This document shows, piece by piece, positions 34,159-43,375 of a stretch of DNA of 47,989 bases. Location: positions 2,530-50,518 of the forward strand of contig NZ_QUAL01000036.1 in NCBI RefSeq assembly GCF_003579925.1, read 5' to 3'. Under the pieces are notes generated by a model that was not told the DNA's origin, ran no database searches, and saw only the letters and a list, made by a program, of their open reading frames with translations. This DNA is from Jiangella rhizosphaerae (GTDB lineage: Bacteria; Actinomycetota; Actinomycetes; Jiangellales; Jiangellaceae). Each line of letters opens with the position of its first letter. Positions within the stretch are counted from its first letter, which is position 1. Made by a program: the position numbers and the translations under genes.

Positions 34159-34419
34159 TCAGCCGCCGGCGAAGGGCGGGAGCAACTCGATCGCCGACCC
34201 CTCGTGCAGGACGACGGCAGCGGGGTCGCGGGACCCGGCCGGGGTGCCGTCGACGACGACGGCGCAGATGTCGAGGACCGCGGCGAAGCGCGGGTTGTCG
34301 CGGTGCGCCGTGCGGGCAGCCGCCAGCGCCTCGGCGAGCGTGCCGGCGTCGACGACCTCCTCGGGGATGCCGGCCGCCGCGCGGATGGCCGCCCAGTACC
34401 GCAGCGTCACCTTCGCCAT
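34159..34419 (-). CDS. moaD: MoaD/ThiS-family sulfur carrier protein
   Basis: 86 residues, ubiquitin-like fold, ending in the required Gly-Gly (LLPPFAGG). The start [17 protein letters not shown] and IELLPPFAGG are typical for the MoaD subunit of molybdopterin synthase; a ThiS-like carrier cannot be fully excluded. The start overlaps the stop of the upstream hydrolase gene (TGATG). It adds to the sulfur-related genes at 28-31 kb and also matches the mycobacterial setting near Rv0818. Confidence 0.9.
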   Translation of the reverse strand: MAKVTLRYWAAIRAAAGIPEEVVDAGTLAEALAAARTAHRDNPRFAAVLDICAVVVDGTPAGSRDPAAVVLHEGSAIELLPPFAGG

Positions 34420-35258
34420 CAGGACATCATGCCCCGCACCGGCTCGGCGGCGACGGTGTGCTCGTCGAGCCAGGCGCCGATGCGGGTCACCAGCGACTCG
34501 GTGGCTCCGGCCTCGGCGTGCCCGAAGCCGCGCTCCAGCCAGAGGGTGGCGACGGGCGCCGCCGCGTGCACCTGCCAGGCGTGGTGCACCGGGAAGTAGT
34601 CGTCCTTGTCGCCGTGCACCACCAGCAGCGGCACGTCGAGCTCGGCGGCCGCCGCCCGCGCGTCGATGGGGTCGGGCGTGGACCAGCCGGCCGGCGAGAC
34701 CCGGGTGCGGCGCAGCAGCCGCAGCAGCATGCGGCCGGGCTTGGTGAGGATGAGCCGCAGCAGTGTCCGCATGGCGGCGGTGCCGCGGTAGAACCACTCG
34801 CCCGGGACGCTGACGGCGGCCACCGCGCCGACGCCGCGGTGCAGCGCACCGTGGCGGATGGCGACCGCCGAGCCCAGCGAGAAGCCGAGCGTCGCGACCC
34901 GGCGGTAACCCAGGGCGTGGGCCCAGTTCACCGCCGCGTCCATGTCGAGCACCTCGCGCCAGCCCAGCGTCGAGTGCCCGCGCGACCGGCCGTGCCCGCG
35001 CAGGTCGAGCAGGACCACCGACGCGTGCTCGCTCAGCCAGCTCGCGATGCGCTTCATCTGCGGGCTGCGCGAGCTCTGCGTGAAGCCGTGCGCGACCACG
35101 ACGGCGAGGTCGCCCGTGCGCCCGTCGCGCCGTGGGAAGTACCGGGCGTGCAGCAGCGTCCCGTCGGCCGCCTGCAGGCGGCGCGAGTGTCCGGAACGTT
35201 GCGGGCGTGCGTCCGGTCGGGGTGCGGTGACCGCCCCGGAAATGTGGAGGTCCGGCAT
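34419..35258 (-). CDS. Alpha/beta hydrolase
   Basis: 279 residues. Alpha/beta-hydrolase features: the oxyanion region [11 protein letters not shown], strand [10 protein letters not shown], the nucleophile elbow [10 protein letters not shown], the acid in [11 protein letters not shown] and the C-terminal His in [10 protein letters not shown]. Substrate unknown. Overlaps moaD by one base at TGATG, so both are co-translated. Divergent from glnR across a 92-base interval. Confidence 0.88.
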   Translation of the reverse strand: MPDLHISGAVTAPRPDARPQRSGHSRRLQAADGTLLHARYFPRRDGRTGDLAVVVAHGFTQSSRSPQMKRIASWLSEHASVVLLDLRGHGRSRGHSTLGWREVLDMDAAVNWAHALGYRRVATLGFSLGSAVAIRHGALHRGVGAVAAVSVPGEWFYRGTAAMRTLLRLILTKPGRMLLRLLRRTRVSPAGWSTPDPIDARAAAAELDVPLLVVHGDKDDYFPVHHAWQVHAAAPVATLWLERGFGHAEAGATESLVTRIGAWLDEHTVAAEPVRGMMS

Positions 35259-35278
35259 ATCAGCTATTCTCTCTCACC

Positions 35279-35312
35279 AAGGGACCTGGGCGACGACGCC
35301 TGCAGGTCCCTT
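35279..35312 (+). promoter_or_regulatory. Hairpin in the glnR upstream region
   Basis: AAGGGACCTG (35279-35288) and CAGGTCCCTT (35303-35312) are a perfect 10-base inverted repeat with a 14-base loop, between the divergent hydrolase and glnR, 39 bases before the glnR ATG. A TATTCT -10-like box (35265-35270) lies just upstream. The hairpin may be a 5'-UTR control element. Confidence 0.5.
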
Positions 35313-35350
35313 CTGCGTTCACCGGCCCCCGGCCGAATGGAGGTCGCGAC

Positions 35351-36115
35351 ATGGCAACCATCGTCCTGCTGACCAACTCCCTGCAGCCCTCGGCCGAGGT
35401 GCTGCCGGCTCTCGGATTCCTGCTGCACGACGTCCGGGTGCTCCCGGCGGAGGCCTCCGCGCTGGTCGACGCGCCCACCGGTGACGTCGTCGCCGTCGAC
35501 GCCCGCCGCGACCTCTCCCAGGCGCGCGGCCTCACCCGGCTCATCCGCACCACCGGCGTCGACGTCCCGCTGATGGCCATCGTCACCGAGGGCGGGCTGG
35601 CCGCCGTCACCGCCGAGTGGGGCATCGACGACGTCCTGCTCGACTCCGCCGGACCGGCCGAGGTCGAGGCGCGGCTGCGGCTCGCGCAGGGCCGGCTGGC
35701 CGCGGCCGGCGACGACGCCCCCGACGAGATCCGCTCCGGCGACCTCGTCATCGACGAGGCCACCTACACCGCGAAGGTGGCCCGGCGCACGCTCGACCTC
35801 ACGTACAAGGAGTTCGAGCTGCTCAAGTTCCTCGCTCAGCATCCCGGCCGCGTGTTCACCCGCGCTCAGCTCCTCCAAGAGGTGTGGGGCTACGACTACT
35901 TCGGTGGTACCCGCACGGTCGACGTCCATGTGCGGCGGCTGCGCGCCAAGCTCGGCGCCGACCACGAGTCGCTCATCGGCACGGTGCGCAACGTCGGCTA
36001 CCGGTTCGTCCCTCCTCAGCAGGGCCGCTCGGGTCGCCCGACGGCCGGCGTCCCGCTCCCTGACGAGGCTCCGCTCGCCGAGCGGAGCGACGTCAGCATC
36101 ACGCTCGCCGACTGA
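35351..36115 (+). CDS. glnR: Nitrogen regulator GlnR (orphan OmpR-type)
   Basis: 254 residues. The receiver domain is atypical: Asp50 in VVAVDARRD stands at the family's conserved position but the acidic pocket is otherwise incomplete, as in GlnR. The winged helix (about 125-222) is [55 protein letters not shown]-type with the typical VGYRFVP end. GlnR controls ammonium assimilation genes. GGAGGTC stands about 6 bases before the ATG. No kinase gene is adjacent. A hydrolase and mshD follow on the same strand, as in mycobacteria (Rv0818-Rv0819). Confidence 0.95.
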   Translation: MATIVLLTNSLQPSAEVLPALGFLLHDVRVLPAEASALVDAPTGDVVAVDARRDLSQARGLTRLIRTTGVDVPLMAIVTEGGLAAVTAEWGIDDVLLDSAGPAEVEARLRLAQGRLAAAGDDAPDEIRSGDLVIDEATYTAKVARRTLDLTYKEFELLKFLAQHPGRVFTRAQLLQEVWGYDYFGGTRTVDVHVRRLRAKLGADHESLIGTVRNVGYRFVPPQQGRSGRPTAGVPLPDEAPLAERSDVSITLAD

Positions 36116-36131
36116 CCGGTAGGGTCGGCCC

Positions 36132-36902
36132 ATGGCCGACTACGTCACCGCCGGTCCGGCGCGCACCTGGTACGAGCGCTACGGCGCCGGCGACCCGCTG
36201 GTGCTGCTGCACGGCGGCATGGTCGACGCGCGCTGGTTCGAGCCCAACGTCGGCCCGCTGGCCGAGCGGTTCACCGTCTACACGCCCGACCTTCGCGCGC
36301 ACGGCCACACCGCCGACGTCGAGGGCCCGCTGACGTTCGAGGCCTTCACCGACGACATGATCACGTTCCTCGAGCAGGTCGTCGACGGCCCGGCCGACGT
36401 GCTGGGGCACAGCGTCGGCGCGTTCGTGTGGCTGCAGGTCGCGCTGCGACGACCCGAGCTGGTGAACCGGCTGGTGCTGATCAGCGGCGGGTTCAGCAAG
36501 GAGGGCGAGGCGGTGCCCGACGCGCCGTGGGACGTCGACCTGCTCGAGCAGTTCCTCGGCCCGTCCTACGCCGAGGTGTCGCCCGACGGCGCCGAGCACT
36601 TCCGCGTGGTGGCCACCAAGATGGGCGAGCTGGCGAAGCGCGAGCCCCTCGCGCCGGCCGACGTGGCGAACGTCGCTCACCGCACGCTGCTCATGGTCGC
36701 CGACGACGACATCGTCACGCTGCCGCACATGGTCCAGATGTACGACGCCATGCCGAACGCCGAGCTGGCGGTCGTTCCGGGAACGTCACACTTTCTCACG
36801 CAGGAGAAGCCCGACCTGGTGAACGCGCTGGTGCTCGACTTCCTGACGAAGAACCCAGTACCGACCGTCGCGCCGGTCCGGCGGGCGCCCGCGGCCGGCT
36901 GA
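36132..36902 (+). CDS. Alpha/beta hydrolase
   Basis: 256 residues. HGG oxyanion hole in LVLLHGGMVD, DLRAHGHT after strand 4, nucleophile elbow LGHSVGAFV, acid in MVADDDIV and His in VPGTSHFLTQE. Substrate unknown. A TAGGGT box (36120-36125) ends 6 bases before the ATG, so it may have its own leaderless transcript although glnR ends only 16 bases upstream. mshD starts 3 bases after its stop. Confidence 0.88.
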   Translation: MADYVTAGPARTWYERYGAGDPLVLLHGGMVDARWFEPNVGPLAERFTVYTPDLRAHGHTADVEGPLTFEAFTDDMITFLEQVVDGPADVLGHSVGAFVWLQVALRRPELVNRLVLISGGFSKEGEAVPDAPWDVDLLEQFLGPSYAEVSPDGAEHFRVVATKMGELAKREPLAPADVANVAHRTLLMVADDDIVTLPHMVQMYDAMPNAELAVVPGTSHFLTQEKPDLVNALVLDFLTKNPVPTVAPVRRAPAAG

Positions 36903-36905
36903 GCC

Positions 36906-37808
36906 ATGGCGACGACGTTCACGGCGGCGGAGGTCACCGAGATCACGGCGCTGGCCGAGCGGGCCCGGGCGGCCGACGGCGTCGCCCCGTTCTCCGACGA
37001 CCTGTTCCCCGCCGTCGGGTCCGGGACGACGGCGGCCGCGCTGGGCGCTCGCGCCGGCGACCGCCTCGTCGGCGCGGCGTACGCGGCCCCGCAGGGCGAC
37101 CGGCTGGCCGCCGAGCTCGTCGTCGACCCCGAGTACCGCCGGCAGGGGCTGGGCGGCACGCTGCTCGCCGACCTGCTCGACTTCCTCACCGGCGAGCTGT
37201 GGCTGTGGTCGCACGGCGACCACCCGGGCGCCGTCGCGCTGGCCCGCCGGTACGGCCTCGAGCGGGCCCGCGAACTGCTCCAGCTGCGTCGCCGGGTGGC
37301 GCCCGGGTCGCTGCCGGAGCCGCGGCTGCCCGACGGCGTCCGGCTGCGGGCGTTCCAACCCGGCCGCGACGAGGCCACCTGGCTCGAGGTCAACAACGCG
37401 GCGTTCGCCTGGCACCCCGAGCAGGGCGGCCAGACGCTCGACGACATCCGGTCCGCCGAGACCTCGCCCGGCTTCGACCCGGCCGGCTTCCTGCTCGCCG
37501 TCGACGCCGACGACCGCCTGCTCGGCTTCCACTGGACCAAGGTGCACCCGCACGACCCGAACCCGGGCCTCGGCGGGGTGGACGAGCCGATCGGCGAGGT
37601 CTACGTGCTGGGCGTCGCGCCCGAGGCGCACGGCCGCGGGCTGGGCGGCGCGCTGACCGTCGCCGGGCTGCGGTACCTGGCCGACGTCGCCGGCGTGCGC
37701 ACCGTCACCCTCTACGTCGAGGGCGACAACACCGCCGCCGTCCGCCTCTACGAGCGCGAGGGCTTCACCCGCCACGCGGTCGACGTCGCCTACCGCCGCG
37801 CCGGCTGA
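36906..37808 (+). CDS. mshD: Mycothiol synthase MshD
   Basis: 300 residues with two GNAT acetyltransferase domains. MshD acetylates Cys-GlcN-inositol with acetyl-CoA in the last step of mycothiol formation. The N-terminal half carries VDPEYRRQGLGGTLL; the C-terminal, catalytic half carries YVLGVAPEAHGRGLGGALT (the Q/RxxGxG/A CoA-binding motif) and VEGDNTAAVRLYEREGF. It places the organism among mycothiol producers. It lies 3 bases after a hydrolase gene and close to glnR. Confidence 0.95.
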   Translation: MATTFTAAEVTEITALAERARAADGVAPFSDDLFPAVGSGTTAAALGARAGDRLVGAAYAAPQGDRLAAELVVDPEYRRQGLGGTLLADLLDFLTGELWLWSHGDHPGAVALARRYGLERARELLQLRRRVAPGSLPEPRLPDGVRLRAFQPGRDEATWLEVNNAAFAWHPEQGGQTLDDIRSAETSPGFDPAGFLLAVDADDRLLGFHWTKVHPHDPNPGLGGVDEPIGEVYVLGVAPEAHGRGLGGALTVAGLRYLADVAGVRTVTLYVEGDNTAAVRLYEREGFTRHAVDVAYRRAG

Positions 37809-37813
37809 CCGGC

Positions 37814-40363
37814 TCACTCGCGCAGGCCGATCGCGTCGACGGGGCGCAGCCGCAGGGCCGCACGAGCGGGAACGCCGATGGCCAGGAACCCCAGCAGCGC
37901 GGTCACCAGCACGATCCCGGCGAACCCGGCCGGCGAGACCGACGGCAGCGGCGACTCGGTCAGCCCGACGCTGACGCCGACCAGCGGCGGCAACGCGACC
38001 AGCAGCCCGACCACGACCGACACCGCGACGATCACCGCCGCCTCGACCCGCATCATCGCCAGCACGTGCCGCCGGCCGGCCCCGGCCAGCCGCAGCAGCG
38101 CGAACTCGCGGGTCCGCTCGGCCGTCGCCATGACCAGCGTGTTCACCACCGACACCGCGAGGTAGGCGAGCAGCGCGAGGATCGCGACCAGGCTGGTGGA
38201 CGACTCCGCGGCCCGCTCGGCCGAGCCGGCCGCGGTCAGGTCGGCGCCGGTCGCGGCGACCAGCCCCGGGTGGTCGCCGGTCACCCGAGCGACGGCGTCG
38301 CCGGCGGCATCGGCGTCGCCACCGCCGACCAGCACCCAGCTGTCCAGCCCGGTGGTCGTGTGCGCCGCCAGCTGGTCGTGCGGCAGCGTGACGTCGCCGA
38401 AGCCCAGGCCGCGGCCGTAGACGGCGACCACGGTCGGCTCGATCTCGGTGCCGTCGCCCAGCACGAGGTCGACGGTCTCGCCGACCGACGCGCCGAACGT
38501 GGCCGCGGCGGTGCGGCTCAACGCCACCGTGCCGTCGCGCAGGTCGCCGAGGTCGCCTTCGCGCACCTCCAGGTCCAGGGTGTGCTCCAGCCCGTCCGGG
38601 TCCAGGCCCTGGGCGGGGAACGTCTCCATGGTCGGCTCGCCGAGTTCGGAGTAGCGGGCGACGATCCGGCTGTGCACGACCGGCGTCACCGTCGTGTCGT
38701 CGTCCAGCTCCCGCCGCAGCTCGTCGGTCACGGCCGGGGCGACGCCGCCGTCCTGCCCCGTCACCACGTGGTCCGCCACGACGCCGTCGACGGTCTGCCG
38801 GCCGGCCGCGGCGGCCAGCGTGCTCTGGCTGAACAGCTGGAAGGAGACGAACGCGACGGCGAGCACGATCGGGGTGACGGCCGCGGCCAGCCGGCGCGAG
38901 TTGGCCCGCATGTTCGCCGTCGCCAGGTAGCCGTGCACCGGCGACAGCCGTCGCACCGGCCCGCCCAGCAGGCCGGCCGCCGCGCCCAGCAGCCGCGGCC
39001 CGAGCAGCGCCACGCCGATGGCCAGCAGGAGCACGCCGCCGGCCGCACCCGCCACGCCCACCATGCCGGGCACCAGCAGCGGGATGCCGGACGCCGCCAC
39101 CCCGAGCAGGAGCAGCACCAGGCCGGTGACGACCCGTCCGGCGCCCAGCCGCGACTTCTCGACGGCGCTCTCCCCCAGGGCCTCGACGGGGTTCAGCCGC
39201 GACGGCCGCCGGGCCGCCACCCACCCCGCCAGCCGGGCCGTGACCAGGCACAACACGACCGCCGCGAGCCCCGGCACCGGGCTCATGGCCAGCTGGAAGT
39301 CCTCCGGCAGCAGCCCGGAACCGGCGAAGGCCCGGCCCAGGACGAGCGCCAGCAGGTAGCCGGGCACCGCGCCGATGACGGCGGCGGACGTCGCGAGCAG
39401 CATGACCTCGGCGCCGACCAGCCGCCGGACCTGCCTGCGCGTCGCGCCGACGGCGCGCAGCAGGGCGAACTCGCGCCGCCGCTGCTGGATCGACAGCGCC
39501 ATCGTGCCGGCCACGACGAACATCGCGATCAGCACCGTCGTGCCGCCCAGTGACGCCGCCATGACCGTCAGCTCGACGCGGGCCCGGCCGATGTCGAAGA
39601 ACTCGACGTGGCCGCGGGCGTCGCCGGTGGACGTGCGCACCTCCGGCACGGCGTCGGCGATCCGCTCGGCCAGGCCATCCGCGGACTCGCCGTCGGCCGC
39701 GACCACGCCGATCGCGTCCCAGCGGGCGGACTCGTCCACGCCGGCCAGCGCGGCCACGGCGTCGTCGGTCAGGAACACCGCGGACTCCCGGGCGTCGCCG
39801 TCCGGCCGCGACACCACGCCGGTCACCGTGTACTCCGACGCGACGCCGCCGACGGCCAGTTCGATGCGGTCGCCGGCGACGACGTCCAGGGCGGACGCGA
39901 GGTCGTCCTCCACCGCCACCTCGTCGTCGCGCGCCGGCGCCGCGCCGCCGTCGGCGACCGCGAACGGCGTCAGCGCCGCCGCCGACCAGCCGTGCCCGGC
40001 CACCGGCCGCTCGGTCTCCGCGACGGCGCCGCCGGCCACCACGCTCAGCGGGACCCTGACGTCCCCGGCCGCCTCGGCCACGCCCGGCACGTCCGCGACC
40101 GCGTCGACCACGTCGGCCGGCAGCCGGACCCGTTCGGACAGCCCCAGGTCGGTGTCCTCGACGACGGGCAACGCCTGGACGCCGCTGACGACGACGTCGG
40201 CGCCGGCGTAGCGCTGCGGCGGCAGGCCGCCGCGGACGCCCGACTCCACCAGCACGGCAAGCGCCGTCACCAGCGTCGAGGCGAGCAGCACGGCGAGGAA
40301 CGCGCCGGCCGATCCGGCCTTGCGGCCGTGCATCGTCTTGCGGGCCAGATCGCGCATGGTCAC
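37814..40363 (-). CDS. ABC transporter permease, FtsX/MacB type
   Basis: 849 residues. Two FtsX-like core domains in tandem: an N-terminal membrane anchor (AGAFLAVLLASTLVTALAVL), an extracellular part of about 200 residues, three helices (FVVAGTMALSIQQRRREFALLRAVGATRRQVRRL), then a second soluble part and a final helix triad (NTLVMATAERTREFALLRLAGAGRRHVLAMM). Such proteins act as extracytoplasmic mechanotransmitters or extrude lipids and peptides. The GTG at 40361-40363 overlaps the stop of the ATPase gene (GTGA); an ATG two codons later is the alternative. Open frame beyond this start lies inside the ATPase gene. Confidence 0.9.
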   Translation of the reverse strand: MTMRDLARKTMHGRKAGSAGAFLAVLLASTLVTALAVLVESGVRGGLPPQRYAGADVVVSGVQALPVVEDTDLGLSERVRLPADVVDAVADVPGVAEAAGDVRVPLSVVAGGAVAETERPVAGHGWSAAALTPFAVADGGAAPARDDEVAVEDDLASALDVVAGDRIELAVGGVASEYTVTGVVSRPDGDARESAVFLTDDAVAALAGVDESARWDAIGVVAADGESADGLAERIADAVPEVRTSTGDARGHVEFFDIGRARVELTVMAASLGGTTVLIAMFVVAGTMALSIQQRRREFALLRAVGATRRQVRRLVGAEVMLLATSAAVIGAVPGYLLALVLGRAFAGSGLLPEDFQLAMSPVPGLAAVVLCLVTARLAGWVAARRPSRLNPVEALGESAVEKSRLGAGRVVTGLVLLLLGVAASGIPLLVPGMVGVAGAAGGVLLLAIGVALLGPRLLGAAAGLLGGPVRRLSPVHGYLATANMRANSRRLAAAVTPIVLAVAFVSFQLFSQSTLAAAAGRQTVDGVVADHVVTGQDGGVAPAVTDELRRELDDDTTVTPVVHSRIVARYSELGEPTMETFPAQGLDPDGLEHTLDLEVREGDLGDLRDGTVALSRTAAATFGASVGETVDLVLGDGTEIEPTVVAVYGRGLGFGDVTLPHDQLAAHTTTGLDSWVLVGGGDADAAGDAVARVTGDHPGLVAATGADLTAAGSAERAAESSTSLVAILALLAYLAVSVVNTLVMATAERTREFALLRLAGAGRRHVLAMMRVEAAVIVAVSVVVGLLVALPPLVGVSVGLTESPLPSVSPAGFAGIVLVTALLGFLAIGVPARAALRLRPVDAIGLRE

Positions 40364-41100
40364 CACGCCCCGAGCTTCGTCATGCGCTCGGCGACCCGCT
40401 CGGCCGTCGGCGTCTCCATGACGCTGGTGAGCCGGCCGTCGGCCAGGAACAGCACGCGGTCGGCGAACGACGCCGCGACCGGGTCGTGCGTCACCATGAT
40501 CACCGTCTGGCCGCTGTCGTCGACGACGCGGCGCAGCAGTTCGAGCACCTGCCGGCCGGTCCTGGTGTCGAGGGCGCCGGTGGGCTCGTCGGCGAACACC
40601 GCGTCGGGCCGCGTGACCAGCGCCCGGGCGATCGCCACGCGCTGCTGCTGGCCGCCGGAGAGCTGCGCCGGACGGCGCTGCAGGTGCTCGCCCAGGCCGA
40701 CCGACCCGGCCACCCGGGCGATCCGGTCGCGGTCGATGTCGCGACCGGCCAGCCGCAGTGGCAGCCACACGTTGTCCTCGACGGTCAGCGAGGACAGCAG
40801 GTTGTAGGCCTGGAAGACGAAGCCGATGCGGTCGCGCCGGACCACGGTCAGCTCGTCGTCGGAGAGCGCGGACAGTTCGGTGTCGCCGAGCCGGACCGAG
40901 CCCGACGTCGGCCGGTCCAGCCCGGCGGCGCACTGCAGGAACGTGCTCTTGCCGGAGCCGGACGGGCCCATGATCGCCGTGAAGGTGCCGGTGGCGAGGT
41001 CGACGCCGACCTCGCGCAGCGCCGTCACCCGGTTCTCGCCGCTGCCGTAGACCTTGGTCACGGCGTCGAGCCGGACCGCCGGTGCCGTCCTGGTGTGCAC
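40360..41100 (-). CDS. ABC transporter ATP-binding protein (LolD/MacB class)
   Basis: 246 residues. Walker A GPSGSGKST at 45-53, Q-loop in FVFQAYNLLSSLTVEDNV, signature LSGGQQQR, Walker B AVFADEPTGALD and H-loop MVTHDP. This class pairs with the FtsX-like permease encoded directly downstream. GTG start. A two-component system lies divergently 132 bases away, an arrangement common for antimicrobial-peptide or envelope-stress exporters. Confidence 0.95.
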   Translation of the reverse strand: MHTRTAPAVRLDAVTKVYGSGENRVTALREVGVDLATGTFTAIMGPSGSGKSTFLQCAAGLDRPTSGSVRLGDTELSALSDDELTVVRRDRIGFVFQAYNLLSSLTVEDNVWLPLRLAGRDIDRDRIARVAGSVGLGEHLQRRPAQLSGGQQQRVAIARALVTRPDAVFADEPTGALDTRTGRQVLELLRRVVDDSGQTVIMVTHDPVAASFADRVLFLADGRLTSVMETPTAERVAERMTKLGAW

Positions 41101-41232
41101 GTCGTTCCTCCCTGTAGGACCTGGTCACGACGCTATTGAGCGGGCACGGGGGTGACGATCCGGCTGGCGCCCCGATCGATGGTGGTGCTGGGTATACCGA
41201 CTCAGCGGGGGTCGCTCGGGCATGCTGGGGAC

Positions 41233-42495
41233 ATGGGCAGGGTGCGGGTGGCGGCCGGGGCGACCCGGCGGGCGCTGCCGTTCCTGCTGCGCGGCCTCGT
41301 GAGTTCGGCGGTGGCGCTGGTCCTGCTGATCCGGGTGCTGCTGGTGGCCGCGTTCACCCTGATCGGGGTCGGCTGGCCGGCCATCCCGTCGACCGTGCGC
41401 GCCGTGCGCCGCTGGGCCGGGGACGAGCGCCGCAGGGTCGCGGCCTGGACCGGCCGCCCGGTCCCCGCGCCGTACCCCCCGCCGATCCCGGACGACCCGG
41501 CGATCCCCACCCGCGCCCTGCTGGCCGAGCCGGCCACCCGCCGCGACCTCGCGTGGCTGCTGGTCCACGGCCTCACCGGCCTGGTCGCCGGCTTCCTGGC
41601 GATCCTGCTGCCGCTCAGCGTCGTCAATGCCGCCGTGGTGCCGGTGTACTGGTGGGCCGTGCCCTCGGACGAGCCGGTCCAGTCGCCGTACCCGGTGACG
41701 TCCTGGCTCGGGGCGCTCGGCATGCTGCCGCTCGGCCTGGGCTGGCTGGTGCTGACGCTGGTCCTCGTGCCGCTGCTGGCCCGGTGGCAGGCCGGGGCCG
41801 CGGCCCGGCTGCTGGCGCCGACGAAGGACGCCCGGCTCAGCGAGCGGGTCACCGAGCTGACCGCGACCCGCGCGGCCGCGCTGGAGGCGCACGGCGCGGA
41901 GCTGCGGCGCATCGAGCGCGACCTGCACGACGGCACCCAGAACCGGCTGGTCGGCGTCATCATGCACCTGGGCATCGCCGAGCGGGCCCTACGCCGCGAC
42001 CCGGCGTCCGCGCTGCCGCTGCTGCTCAAGGCGCAGGACCAGGCCGCCGACGCGCTGAGCGAGCTGCGCGACGTCGTCCGCAGCATCTACCCGCCGGTGC
42101 TGGCCGAGCGCGGTCTCGACGGCGCCCTGGCCGCGCTGGCCGCCCGCTGCGCGGTACCGTGCACGCTCCGTGTCGATGGGCTGCGGCGGCTGCCCGCCGC
42201 GCTCGAGGCCGCCGCGTACTTCGTCGTCGCCGAGGCGCTGACCAACACCGCCAAGCACAGCGGCGCCGACCACGCCGGGGTGACGGTGACGCTGCGGCCG
42301 CCGGCCGAGCCGGGTGACGAGGAGGCGCTGGTGATCGAGGTCCGCGACGACGGCCACGGCGGCGCCGACGAGTCCGGGGGCAGCGGGCTGGCCGGCATCC
42401 GTCGCCGGGTCGCCGCGTTCGACGGCCACACCGACGTGACCAGCCCGCCCGGCGGGCCGACGGTCGTGCGGGCGGTGATCCCGTGCGCGTCGTGA
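41233..42495 (+). CDS. Sensor histidine kinase (NarL/DesK class)
   Basis: 420 residues from the ATG at 41233; an upstream in-frame start at 41152 is less likely. About four N-terminal membrane helices (15-48, 108-138, 158-182) form a sensor region without a large periplasmic domain. HisKA_3 has the phosphoacceptor His232 in ERDLHDGTQNRLVG, and the HATPase carries ALTNTAKHSGAD, VRDDGHGG and GSGLAGIRRRV. It overlaps the response regulator start by 13 bases. It probably senses a membrane-located signal and may control the divergent ABC transporter. Confidence 0.93.
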   Translation: MGRVRVAAGATRRALPFLLRGLVSSAVALVLLIRVLLVAAFTLIGVGWPAIPSTVRAVRRWAGDERRRVAAWTGRPVPAPYPPPIPDDPAIPTRALLAEPATRRDLAWLLVHGLTGLVAGFLAILLPLSVVNAAVVPVYWWAVPSDEPVQSPYPVTSWLGALGMLPLGLGWLVLTLVLVPLLARWQAGAAARLLAPTKDARLSERVTELTATRAAALEAHGAELRRIERDLHDGTQNRLVGVIMHLGIAERALRRDPASALPLLLKAQDQAADALSELRDVVRSIYPPVLAERGLDGALAALAARCAVPCTLRVDGLRRLPAALEAAAYFVVAEALTNTAKHSGADHAGVTVTLRPPAEPGDEEALVIEVRDDGHGGADESGGSGLAGIRRRVAAFDGHTDVTSPPGGPTVVRAVIPCAS

Positions 42496-43127
42496 TCGCC
42501 GAGGACGACACCCTGCTGCGCGAGGGTCTGGTGCTGCTGCTGGCCAGCGAGGGCATCGAGGTGGCCGCCGCCGTCGACAACGCCGACGACTTCCTCGCCG
42601 CGGTGGCCGCCGAGCGGCCCGACGCCGCCGTCGTCGACGTCCGGCTGCCGCCCGGCTTCACCGACGAGGGCATCGCCGCGGCCGCCGCCGCCCGGCGCGA
42701 GCGGCCCGGCCTGCCCGTGCTGGTGCTGTCCGCCTACGTCGAGGACAGCTACGCCACCGAACTGCTGGCCGGCGGCGCCGACGGCGTCGGCTACCTGCTC
42801 AAGGAGCGGGTCGGCAAGGTCGAGCAGTTCCTCGACGCCCTGCACCGCGTCGTCGCCGGCGGCACCGTCATGGACCCCGAGGTCGTCTCGCAGCTCATGG
42901 TCCGGCGCCGCGCGGACGACCCGGTCCGCACGCTGACGCCGCGCGAGCGCGAGGTGCTGGCGCTGATGGCCGAGGGCCTGGCCAACCCCGACATCGCCGA
43001 GCGGCTCGTGGTCACCGAGACCGCCGTCAGCAAGCACATCCGCAACATCTTCGCCAAGCTCGGCCTCGCCCAGGGCGACGCCGGCCACCGCCGCGTCCTC
43101 GCCGTGCTGGCCTACCTGCGGTCCTGA
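42483..43127 (+). CDS. NarL/LuxR-family response regulator
   Basis: 214 residues. Receiver domain with acidic pocket EDD at 7-9, phosphoacceptor Asp52 in AVVDVRLPPG and Lys in LLKERVG; C-terminal LuxR helix-turn-helix TPREREVLALMAEGLANPDIAERL ... VSKHIRNIFAKLG. GTG start inside the kinase gene's 3' end, so the pair is co-translated. Likely targets are its own operon and the divergent ABC transporter. Confidence 0.95.
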   Translation: MRVVIAEDDTLLREGLVLLLASEGIEVAAAVDNADDFLAAVAAERPDAAVVDVRLPPGFTDEGIAAAAAARRERPGLPVLVLSAYVEDSYATELLAGGADGVGYLLKERVGKVEQFLDALHRVVAGGTVMDPEVVSQLMVRRRADDPVRTLTPREREVLALMAEGLANPDIAERLVVTETAVSKHIRNIFAKLGLAQGDAGHRRVLAVLAYLRS

Positions 43128-43163
43128 CGAGCGGCCAGCCCGGCCGCAGATGATCACGTTCAC

Positions 43164-43177
43164 CACGAAATTTCGTG
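43164..43177. promoter_or_regulatory. Perfect 14-bp palindrome upstream of ppk
   Basis: CACGAAATTTCGTG, fully symmetric and AT-rich in its centre, in the 248-base interval (43128-43375) between the response regulator and ppk. It could be an operator. The same interval, 43190-43226, resembles the right arm of the composite repeat (see findings). Confidence 0.4.
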
Positions 43178-43375
43178 TCGCACTACGCCTGCGATCGTGT
43201 CGAGGCTCGGGTGATCCTGGTGATGGCCCCGCCCGGCGACGGCGCCCGCCATCCGGCACCGCGCACCGTCGGCCGGGCGGTCACGACGCGCGACGCGCAC
43301 TCCGGCCGCGGAGACCGGAACCGCAGGCCCGTCCCGTGCTACCCAGTGTTCACCCGCGCGTGTCAGCATGGGCAC

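Noticed and set aside
37814-41128. A 1104-residue ATPase-permease fusion
   Set aside because: The upstream part is out of frame with the ATPase gene; the ATPase motifs are encoded in the separate frame 40360-41100, and the GTGA overlap marks the true junction.
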